Below are positions 55,545 through 64,000 of a DNA stretch of 64,000 bases, in pieces. The notes below the pieces were generated by a model. The model was not told the origin of the DNA and did not search any database. It was given only the letters and a program-made list of their open reading frames with translations. The first letter of the stretch is position 1, and each line of letters begins with the position of its first letter. The position numbers and the translations under genes are program-made. Origin of the DNA: Limnephilus marmoratus (lineage: Eukaryota; Arthropoda; Insecta; Trichoptera; Limnephilidae); assembly GCA_917880885.1 (NCBI GenBank), contig OU862907.1:69931072-69995071 (forward strand). Reading direction: 5' to 3'.

Positions 55545-55622
55545 GGACACTATATTAGCTCAGTTGGTAGAGCTCCACCCCGGATAGGAGCAGGTCCTGG
55601 GTTCGAGTCCTCGATATAACAT
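55545..55622 (+). ncRNA. tRNA-like sequence, probably SINE head or tRNA pseudogene
   Basis: TTAGCTCAGTTGGTAGAGCT is a good D-arm/A box and GGTCCTGGGTTCGAGTCCT a B box. The anticodon arm (CTCC/GGAG with a 10-nt loop) and acceptor stem are irregular. Confidence 0.5.
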
Positions 55623-56204
55623 TATCTTTTTATGATTTTTTTTTTAGATTTTTGATTGGGTTTCGCTAATATTGTCCTAATTAATTAAAATATTACAATT
55701 TGAGGTTTTACTAATAAAGTCGAAAATACAAATTCTTTAATTTTTGAGAACTTTTTTTAAATAGATTTTTTATGTAAAAAAATAATTTATTTAGAGATTA
55801 TTAAATGTTCATGCGAAATTAAATTATAAGTTTCCAATATTGGCTTCCCTAAATATAACAGTGTTTTAATAAATAAAATAGAATTTGGAGGTATAAATCC
55901 ATTAAATATTTTCTGAAATTTCTGAAATTAGAATATAGGTACTTAGTTTATTATTTTGGAATTACTTTTTGAATTAATAAAAATGTTAGGTAATTTTTAT
56001 TAGAAAAACTCTCTTTTTATAACTTTTGACGATTATTTCCATGTATTTATTTCACTAACAGACGATAACTCTTATAATCTCAATGAAAATATGAAAAAGA
56101 ACAAGACACAGAAAAATGGGAAGAAAATGGTTGAAGATAATATTTAAATTGTTTAATTTGAAATATGAGATAGACAAAAATTACGTTTAAAAAAAACTTC
56201 ACTA

Positions 56205-56275
56205 GCTGAATTGGTAAGGCGTTTATCCCAGTAAGACGAGAGATTCTGGGTTCGAGCCCCGGTTGCATTCTTTTT
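56205..56275 (+). ncRNA. tRNA-like unit 1 (S3-type)
   Basis: CTAGCTGAATTGGTAAGGCG and TCTGGGTTCGAGCCCCGG. Similar to the S3 head at 40010-40088; anticodon loop altered (CCCAGTAA). Followed by a T-rich run. Confidence 0.55.
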
Positions 56276-56297
56276 ATTTTTTTACGTTTAAATGAGA

Positions 56298-56375
56298 GGT
56301 CTCAGTAGTTGAATTGGTATGGCGTTTGTCCCAGTAACATGAAAGGTTCTGGGTTCAAGTCCCAGTGGCAACCTT
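56298..56375 (+). ncRNA. tRNA-like unit 2 (S3-type)
   Basis: CAGTAGTTGAATTGGTATGG and a perfect T-arm CTGGGTTCAAGTCCCAG. A direct tandem partner of unit 1, about 93 bp away. Confidence 0.55.
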
Positions 56376-56596
56376 TTTATTTTTTTTTCAATTTCGTCCT
56401 TTTTACATTTTCCTTTAGATTATTAGTGTTAATAAAAATAATAATCATTGAATAATTTTTAAAATAACATTTTAGTGAAAAAGATGGCGCTCTATAAATA
56501 TGTCAGAAAGTTTAAAATGTATTAAAACACTTAAGATATAATAGAAGAAGGGGCAGATCAACTATTCTAAACAAGATTAAATAAATCGGACATGTG

Positions 56597-56839
56597 ATAG
56601 GTATGATTTTAGATTTTCACGCCCAAAAGTATTTTTGTTATTTGTTTTTGGGGTGTTATGCCGTGTGGCGCTACCTCCTCCTTTAGCCAACTTTTCGGAC
56701 AGCGTTACAGTGTCCATCATCACATCTGCATCACATCAGGGCAGATGTGATGATGGACACTCTAACGCTGTCCGAAACGTTAGCTAAAGGAGGAGGTAGC
56801 GCAACACGGCATAACACCCCAAAACAACTAACGAAAATG
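56597..56839. mobile_element. Hairpin element H2 with 9-bp TSD
   Basis: Flanked by GGACATGTG (56588-56596, 56840-56848). Arms as in H1 with GGTAGCGCAACACGGCATAA. The related X1 sequence near 53485 (AACAAGATTAAATAAAT...) lacks the insertion. The central CTGATGA is changed here to GTGATGA. Confidence 0.85.
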
Positions 56840-57918
56840 GGACATGTGTGTTTTTTCTTAATTACGATAATTAATTAAATGATTAAAATGAAAAAAATTG
56901 ATAAGTTCTAAATTCTATTTGGAATTAATTAATTTTGAAGTGTAGGTATATGTTTTTAAATTTTTTTTATAAATAAAAACAAAAGTTTTACAACTTCAGT
57001 TTTCTATTACACATAATATTTTTTAGAAAAGTAATAAAGTTCCTATCATTGATGTAGCTATTCCAAATTCCTGTAATATTAAAAAACTGTTTCTGAAAAA
57101 ATTAGAAAATACACAGATTTAGGAAATGAGATTAAAAGAATTTGGCATTCTCGGACTATAAAAATATTACCATTTGTTATTTCGGCCACTGGCATAATAC
57201 CTAGGAATCTGATTCAAAATTTAGGCATATTAGATTTGTCAAAGAATTTGTATATAAAAATGCAAAAATCAGTAATTTTAAATACGTGTAGGATTACAAA
57301 AGATTTTTAAAATATTATTTATATTGAGGGATCAGTAGGATTTATAGGTTCAATTAGAAATGCCACAGAGCCGAACCCTCTGATATGAAAATATCTGGAG
57401 TCGGTGAATTATATTCCCATTTGTTTTGTATTTATAATACTTATATAGTGCAATTGCATATCGTGGATTCACTAAATGATCATTTGGGGAAGTGTATGAA
57501 AGGGTTTAGTTTTTTTTTTTTTTTTTTTTAACCCGGACATTTAAATCTGATGTTTTATCAGAAAATTATTTTATTTGGTGTTTTCAAAATTGGAACTTAT
57601 TTGTCAAGAATTCAAACTGTTCCGTAATTTTTAACGGGTCTGCGTATTTAATTATAATGCTATCAAATTTATAAAATACTGATGCAACCAGATAAGAAAT
57701 TAAAAAAGAGATGTTTCTGAAATTAAAATTAAAATTAATAAAAAATTAAAATTAAGCAATTTTTACAGAATCTATTTTCTTATGAAAAAATATACGTATG
57801 CTGGTATGTAATGTTGCAGACGTGTCGGTGAACGTGTTTTAAGTTGAGCCTAGTATTTATCTCAAATATTCAAGATGTTTTTTTTTCACAATTAATAAAT
57901 TAATTATTTTTTCTGTAG

Positions 57919-57983
57919 GTGCAGAAGCCTGCAGAAGCATCCGGGTCCCAGTTCCAGTAAAGTAATTCCCAGTCCCAGTAAAG
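57919..57983 (+). CDS. Exon-like block X2 (decayed)
   Basis: Acceptor TTTTTTCTGTAG, 65 bp, donor AAAG|GTAAGT (a strong consensus donor). Phase 2 is open: RSLQKHPGPSSSKVIPSPSK. Contains a short internal repeat (CCAGTAAAG twice). Function unknown. Confidence 0.3.
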
Positions 57984-58195
57984 GTAAGTAATTTAATTTA
58001 CTTCTTTATACAGAAAATTTATTTTGTGGCACCATTTTTATTCACAATTAAAAGATTTCGTTGTTTCGATCACTTACAATAGTGGGTCTTTAAAAATTCT
58101 TTTTTTAAAGACCCACTATTGAACATGTTCTCTTTGTAAATTGTCCCTCAATTAAAATAAAAAATTCCATTGACACCATTAGGTTTTAGTAAGCC

Positions 58196-58223
58196 CTGAG
58201 GAAGAGAGCATCGCTTTTGAAAC
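58196..58223 (+). other. CTGAGGA-hairpin-GAAAC motif (X2)
   Basis: CTGAGGA, then GAGAGC-ATC-GCTTTT able to pair, then GAAAC. The X3 copy (60543-60570) has GCTTTC, so a G-U pair becomes G-C. Hammerhead-core-like order, also common in PLE ends. Confidence 0.4.
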
Positions 58224-58689
58224 ATGTCGGTTTTATGGATATTAAATGTTGTCAAAACAAAGAAATCTTTTTATTTTTAATTTAATTTAATAGATTACTT
58301 ATTTGCACCCTTTTAAACTTTCATAAATTTATTTATTAAATGGATCACAAATACAATATTGGATTGAGTCATTGATAATAATATTGTATTTGTAAGCCAT
58401 TCTTGAAAGACTGGCTTTTGTTTACTACAAACAAAACTATTTACAATATTCGTATTGCGCAGGTATGTACGGGCGCAAACCATTAATTATTCCTAATATT
58501 TATTTTTAATTTGTTTTTTAAAATCAACGGTATTAATATACCACAAAACACTGATTTTATGCCACAAAACCATAGTTCAATGAGAATAGTAATAAAAAAC
58601 AGTTCATTGTGGCATTTGATTAAGAAATAACACCAGAATTTGAATAATTTTTTTTTGCTTTAAATAATTATTCTATTGCCATCTGTAAA

Positions 58690-59470
58690 AGAGCAGATTT
58701 ATAATTCCTTTAATGTCTACGTTAATATCTTTATCAAAAATATTAACAAGATCATTTATAAAGTGTAATAATAAAATTGGGCCCAAACGAGACTCTTGTG
58801 GAATACCACTGATCGTTAATTGGTTAGGAAGAAACTAATTTATTTTTGCTGGTAGAACTCTACCGGATAGTTGGGTTGTTTGGAAACCAGTCCAGTAGTT
58901 TTACATCGATTTTGTACGTACTTAGTGACCATAATAAAATCCTGTATAAAATGTGGAATCAACTTGAGTTCTGTTAATTTTTTTCACCAGGATTTTCGTT
59001 ATATAGTTTTCATATAACGAGAGATTTGTAAAAGTTGATCCGCTCAATAAAAATCCACGTTGATCCGAAATAGTGGTATGCTACATATATGAAGAAATTT
59101 TATCTAGTGTTAGTTTAAAAAAATAAAATCGGTACTACGGATAGCTTACATATCAGTCAGTTGTTAGTTACATCATATTTATTACCCATATTGAATGTAG
59201 GTGTTATATAACAACGTTTCTAAAGATTCGGGAAGCAACCTGTGTCAAGGGATTGATTAAACAGTAATAAAATTGGCTCAGCCAGTGAAGCGATATAATT
59301 TATGATGATATTTGGGATGCACATTATCGGGTCCGGCCTTTTGGTTTTTGTCTATAGATTTAATCTTAGTTTTACCATCGTTTATAGTAGGGATATGTAT
59401 GCTCTTGTTCAGGGACGAAAGTGGCATATAATTATTGTCTGGAATATCTTGGATACTTTAGAAATAATTA
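58690..59470 (-). pseudogene. LINE RT fragment (X2)
   Basis: Minus strand: SGPDNVHPKYHHKLYRFTG (59337 down), LLPESLETLLYNTYIQYG, later ESRLGPILLLHFINDLVNIF at ~58800-58740. GPD.VHP and the PQGS.LGP-like block define a LINE RT. Stops and frameshifts throughout. Confidence 0.75.
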
Positions 59471-59479
59471 GCATAATAG

Positions 59480-59735
59480 TTTTTTCGTTATTTGTTTTTG
59501 TGGTGTTATGCCGTGTTGCGCTACCTCCTTCTTTAGCCAACGTTTCGGACATCGTTGCAGTGTCCATCATCAGGGCAGATCCGGTAGATCTACCGGTAGA
59601 TCTACCGGATCTGCCCTGATGATGGACACTGCAACGATGTCCGAAACGTTGGCTAAAGAAGGAGGTAGCGCAACACGGCATAACACCCCAAAAACAAATA
59701 ACGAAAATGCTTTTGGCCGTGAAAATTTAAATTTT
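59480..59735. mobile_element. Hairpin element H3
   Basis: Near-perfect arms over about 105 bp with centre GGTAGATCTACCGGTAGATC. The right arm reads CTGATGA, TGGACACTGCAACGATGTCC, GAAACG. Closest to H4. Confidence 0.9.
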
Positions 59736-60246
59736 CTAACATAATTCTTTTTGGAATTAATTAATTTGAAAGATATATTTTGGTTTTAGAATAACTTTTT
59801 TGAAATAAAAATAAAAGTTTAACAACTTTTGATTTCTATTAAATATAATATTTTTAGAAAAGTAATAAAGTTCCTATGATATGATGTTTTATCAGAAAAT
59901 TATTATATTTGTTATTTTCAAAATTGGAACTTATTTGTCAAGAATTCAGACTGTTCCGTGATTTTCAACGGGTCTGCGTATTTAATTAAAATGCTATCAA
60001 ATTTATAAAATACTGATACAACCAGATAAAAAAATAAAAAAAGATTTGTTTCTGAAAAAATTAAACAATTTTTAAAGTATCTATTTTCTTATGAACAAAC
60101 TAACTTAAAAAACATATTAAACGTATGCTGGTATGTAATGTTGCAGACGTGTCCGTGAACGTGTTCTAAGTTTAGCCTATCATTTAGCTCAAATATTCAA
60201 CATGTTTTATTTTTCACAATTTATAAATTAATTATTTTCTTTCTAG

Positions 60247-60312
60247 GTGAAGCCCTGCAGAAGCATCCGGGGGGTCCCAGTTCCAGTAAAGTAATTCCCA
60301 GTCCCAGTAAAG
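60247..60312 (+). CDS. Exon-like block X3 (decayed)
   Basis: Acceptor TTTCTTTCTAG, 66 bp, donor AAAG|GTAACT. Phase 2 open: EALQKHPGGPSSSKVIPSPS K. Same relation to X1 as X2. Confidence 0.3.
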
Positions 60313-60542
60313 GTAACTAATTTAATTTACTTCTTTAAATACAGCAAATTTGGTTTGTGCCACCATTTATATTCACAATTAAAAGATTTCTTTGTTTCGA
60401 CCACTTATGATTACTTTGATTTTTTGATAATAGTCAAAAAATATTTTTTAAATATCCACTATTGAACATGTTCTCTTTGTAAATTGTGCCTTCAATTAAA
60501 AAAAATTTCATTGGCACCATTGACATTAGGTTTTAGTAAGAC

Positions 60543-60570
60543 CTGAGGAAGAGAGCATTGCTTTCGAAAC
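60543..60570 (+). other. CTGAGGA-hairpin-GAAAC motif (X3)
   Basis: As at 58196, with GAGAGC-ATT-GCTTTC fully Watson-Crick apart from one G-U. Confidence 0.4.
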
Positions 60571-60924
60571 ATGTCGGTTTTATGGATATTAAATGTTGTC
60601 AAAACTAAGAAATATTTTAATTTTTAATTTAATTTAATATTGGATTGAGTCACCGATATAATATTGTATTTGTAAGCCATTCTTGAAAGATTTGAGTATA
60701 TTCGTATTGCGTAGGTATGTACGGGCGCAAACAATTAATTCGACATAAAATTTTAATTTTAATTTATTTTTTATTACCAACATTATAAATATACCGTAAA
60801 CACTGATTGCATGCCACAAAAATCATAGTTAAATGAGAAATAATAATAAAAAACAATTCATGGTGGCATTTGATTGAGAAATAATACCAGAAAGTTTATC
60901 ATAAAGTTACTTTTAAATAATCAT

Positions 60925-61780
60925 TCTATTGACATCTGTTAAAGAGCAGATTAATAATTCGTTTAAGTATCACATTAATATCTTTATCAAAGATATTAAC
61001 AACATCATTTAGTGTAATAATAAAATTGGGCCCAAACGAGACTCTTGTAGAATACCACTGATCGTTTTAAATTGGTTAGAAAGGAACGAATTAATTTTTG
61101 CTAGTAAGATTCTACCGAATAGTTGGGTAGTTTGGAAACCAGTCCAGTAGTTTTACATCGATATCATGCGTATATATTGACCATAATAATTTAATTGCAT
61201 ACTTTGTTAAAGGCCTTAATAAAATCCTGTGTAATATGTGAAATCGACTTGAATTCTGTTAAATAATGCCTTCGGTATATAGTTTTTATATAACGATTGA
61301 TTTGTCAAAGTTGATCTGCACGATAAAAATCCATGTTGATTCGAAATAGTGGAATGCTACATACATGAAGAAATTTTATCTAGTGTTAGTTTAAAAAAAA
61401 AATCGGTAGGTACTACGGATAGCTTACATATCAGTCAATTATTAGTTACATAACATTTATTACCCATCTTGAATATAGGTATTATATGACAACGTTTCTA
61501 AAGATTCGGGAAGCAGCCTGTATCAAGGGATCGATTAAACAGTAAAAAAATAGGCTCAACCAGTGAAGCGATATAATTTTTGAAGATATTTGGAATGCAC
61601 ATTATCGGGTCCGGCCTTTTTGTTTTTGTTCACAGATTTAATCTTAGTTTTACCATCGTATATAGCAGGGATGTGTATGCTCTTGTTCAGGGACGAAGGT
61701 GGCATATATCTAATTATTGTCTGGGATATCTTCGAAACTTTAGAAGTAATCAGTAAAATAGTTAACCATCACTTTCACAG
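60925..61780 (-). pseudogene. LINE RT fragment (X3)
   Basis: Parallel of 58690-59470: GPDNVHSKY-like block at ~61605 and the RT block SRLGPILLLH near 61045-61015 on the minus strand. Heavily decayed. Confidence 0.72.
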
Positions 61781-62110
61781 TTTCAAGTGTGTTGAGATGG
61801 GTAAGCCTTGTTTGTTTTTTCTTAGACAGTTAACATTAGTAAAAAATATTTCGTTTGTTAGAAGGTATAAAAGATTGAAGATTTAGGTATACAATTAAAA
61901 TACGATTTTTAGACAGTTTTTTTACATTGAATTCTATAGTAGTGTATAGTATTGTATTCTATAGTAATCTAGTAGTCATTAAGGGGGTTCGATTCGATTT
62001 GGCATTGTAGACTTGATTGGCTTGATGTAGAGAGAGTAAGTTCGTCATATCTTTTATTTCACGTATACTTTCTGGGAGGCTTAAGTTGTTATAATGTCCC
62101 AATGAATGCT

Positions 62111-63490
62111 AGGGGTATTATAGCTCCACAGGCTTATTTGGAACAACTCATATACTTAAAGAATTTCTTGTATCCCTTACTTTATTAATCAGAAATTCTA
62201 GCAGATACAAACCAGCTTCCGCTGCCATGGCCGGGTCTTTGGCCCTGCAAGCGGCTTTTCGATTTTAATTTCAGAGTCGGGAACACCTCAGAAATAAAAG
62301 TCAATAAGTTCTCTGATAGTAGAGTTTTGCCCCTTTAAATGTACAAAAGCAATTATTAGAATGTTTGCTAAAATTAATTTGTCGTGTTGGAACTTTAAGA
62401 TACTGGATGTTTTAAGAAAAAGGAATTCTGAGAAAATCCATGGAAAACCGGAAAATTGTTTGGAAATTTTAAAACATACGATTTTGTTAAATTTTTATAT
62501 TGTTATCTACTTTGAATATTGTGTGTTAGAGAAACTTTCAATTTTTCTGAAAGAACATCGGAATTTTTTTGCTAAGAAATTTGACAATTGAGTATGCAAA
62601 TTTTAAAAAACTTTAAGAAACTGATCATGTTGGGAAATTTTTTTCATTTGAAGTTTGGAAACTAATCATGTTGGGAAATCTTTGATCATGGAAAATTTAA
62701 TTTTTCAAAAAAGTTATTTTGGGTAAATCAAAGATTCATATATTTTTGAAATTATGTAAAGTTTGCAAATTTTCCATGTTGGGAAATTTACACATTTTTT
62801 TACAAATCTTCTAGGAAAATTGGAAAATCGGAAACATTAGAAAAATCAAAAACAAAAAAAAATTGGAAATTTTGTCGGGAATTTTTTGTACAACTATTTA
62901 TACATTTATCGTTTTGATTTGAAATTCGTGAAAACATTTAATTTTTTAATTTATTTCCTTTATACATTCCATAATATTATTATTCAATTTTTAAACACGG
63001 TTTATTACAAACAAGTTATGCTATGTTATTATTATTACGGTCAACAGCTTTTTCACCTTCTGAAGGCTTTATCAAACTGAGGTTAAGCCACTTACAGACG
63101 ATTTATAAATATAATTTCTAAAAAGGTACTTGTCGTGATAAACTTATTGCTGTTAATTTTTATTAGCTATAATATCTATGCCCTTATTGATTTCTGAGTA
63201 AAAGACCTAAATAATGAATGGTTATTATTATTTTTGAAGTTGCCCCAATGACTGCATTGTTTAAATGTGACTGAAGGTCGTTAGACGTTAAGTTAGTTAT
63301 TCCCAAATGATGACTCAGGGGTTTTTACATACAATTATATTCGCTGTCGATCCGACAAATTCCACAAATCCAAATTTATCATTGGTTTTATTAGTTGCTT
63401 GGTAAATTAGTTAAGGTTTTTTGAAATAAGAACAACGGAAAAACAAATGTCTAAAATATTTTTAACAAAACTTTCAACCTATTTTCTGAC
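62111..63490. other. No gene seen
   Basis: AT-rich. CATGTTGGGAAAT recurs at about 62626, 62668 and 62777. A GC-richer patch at 62215-62260 has no coding or RNA structure I can support. Confidence 0.5.
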
Positions 63491-63494
63491 CTTC

Positions 63495-63740
63495 TTCGTT
63501 ATTTGTTTTTGGGGTTTTATGCCGTGTTGCGCTACCTCCTTCTTTAGCCAACGTTTCGGACATCGTTGCAGTGTTTATCATCAGGGTAGATCCGGTAGAT
63601 GTCCGGGTGATCTGCAGGATCTGCCCTGATGATGGACACTGCAACGATGTCCGAAACGTTGGCTAAAGAAGGAAGTAGCGCAACACGGCATAACACCCCA
63701 AAAACAAATAACGAAAATGCTTTTGGCCGTGAAAATCTTA
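63495..63740. mobile_element. Hairpin element H4
   Basis: Arms as in H3 (GAAGTAGCGCAACACGGCAT), loop GTAGATGTCCGGGTGATCTG. The right arm has CTGATGA, TGGACACTGCAACGATGTCC, GAAACG and ends GCTTTTGGCCGTGAAAATC. Confidence 0.9.
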
Positions 63741-64000
63741 AAACTTATATATTTTCTGACCAATTGTCCGGGAACAATTTTTTCAAAAGAATAAAAATTT
63801 CCCGAAACATTGAAAATCTGCAAACTTTGCATAATTTCAACTTAATAACAAAGTCTCTAAAAAAATATCTTATTTTCCAGGATAAAAAATTTTCCACTAG
63901 CAAAGAATTTCAAAATTCAAATAACAAATCTACCTAGTTAAATGACTGAAAGTTTTTTTTTAAATTTCCTCATTCATTTGCCAACTTTCTTAGCAAAAAT
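63741..64000. other. No gene seen
   Basis: AT-rich to the window edge. Confidence 0.5.

Larger units (their letters stand above)
53130..62110. repeat. Tandem triplication X1-X3 (units of about 2.7-3.3 kb)
   Basis: Ordered blocks recur. ATAAATAAAATAGAATT(C/T)GGAGG at 53145 and 55870. TTGGAACTTATTT with CTGTTC(T/C)GTRATTT near 53718/54375, 57590 and 59930. The exon-like block at 54709, 57919 and 60247. LINE RT on the minus strand near 54.8-55.5, 58.7-59.45 and 60.95-61.75 kb. X2 and X3 are closest. Later insertions (H2, H3, tRNA-like units) distinguish copies. Confidence 0.8.

Overview
This window is intergenic, repeat-saturated DNA from an AT-rich arthropod genome, most likely an insect. Grounds: 5'-truncated Jockey/CR1-type and RTE-type LINEs, tRNA-headed SINEs, hAT/piggyBac/Harbinger-type DNA elements with textbook target-site duplications (TSDs), a short TTAGG run, and repeat tails of a type I associate with insects. 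I see no complete host gene. The best host-coding candidates are a CpG-rich exon at 8534-8743 (-) and a 69-bp exon-like block at 54709-54777 that resembles a cytochrome P450 K-helix.

Layout. 1-4.5 kb: a nearly intact LINE ORF2 split by a 1.3-kb foldback element (A), followed by a second long-inverted-repeat element (B). 5-12 kb: SINE-like family S1, one copy split by foldback element E; a CpG-rich exon candidate; a piggyBac-type MITE; two opposed tRNA-SINEs; a pogo/Tigger relic. 13-18.8 kb: RTE C-terminal relics, one split by element C; element D. 20.8-25.6 kb: a 4.7-kb terminal-inverted-repeat (TIR) element with a decayed basic/coiled-coil gene and a nested hAT element that itself holds a SINE. 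26-31 kb: minisatellite with nested S1 and Harbinger-type MITE, hairpin element H1, and a Penelope-like reverse transcriptase (RT) relic. 32.6-35.3 kb: two LINE relics, the first split by a second E copy. 35.7-42 kb: tandem repeats, SINEs, a foldback, a short hAT with a transposase C-terminus. 42.5-46 kb: an 87-bp minisatellite inside perfect 24-bp inverted repeats, then a long-TIR element with a nested hAT MITE. 47-52 kb: AT-rich DNA, a 52-bp minisatellite and a 139-bp satellite. 53-62 kb: a tandem triplication with LINE relics, exon-like blocks and hairpin elements; hairpin H4 is at 63.5 kb.

Three patterns stand out. (1) Elements A, B/C and D have different terminal inverted repeats but carry the same ~94-110 bp core, tandemly expanded in A. 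With E, these foldback-type elements lie in older transposons, mostly with 8-9 bp TSDs, and in three cases removing the element rejoins one RT reading frame. (2) Four near-perfect hairpins contain, in each arm, the order CTGATGA - short hairpin - GAAAC, the order of a hammerhead ribozyme core. (3) A 53-62 kb triplication carries the same spliceable-looking block three times.

All family assignments come from reading motifs, without database searches.
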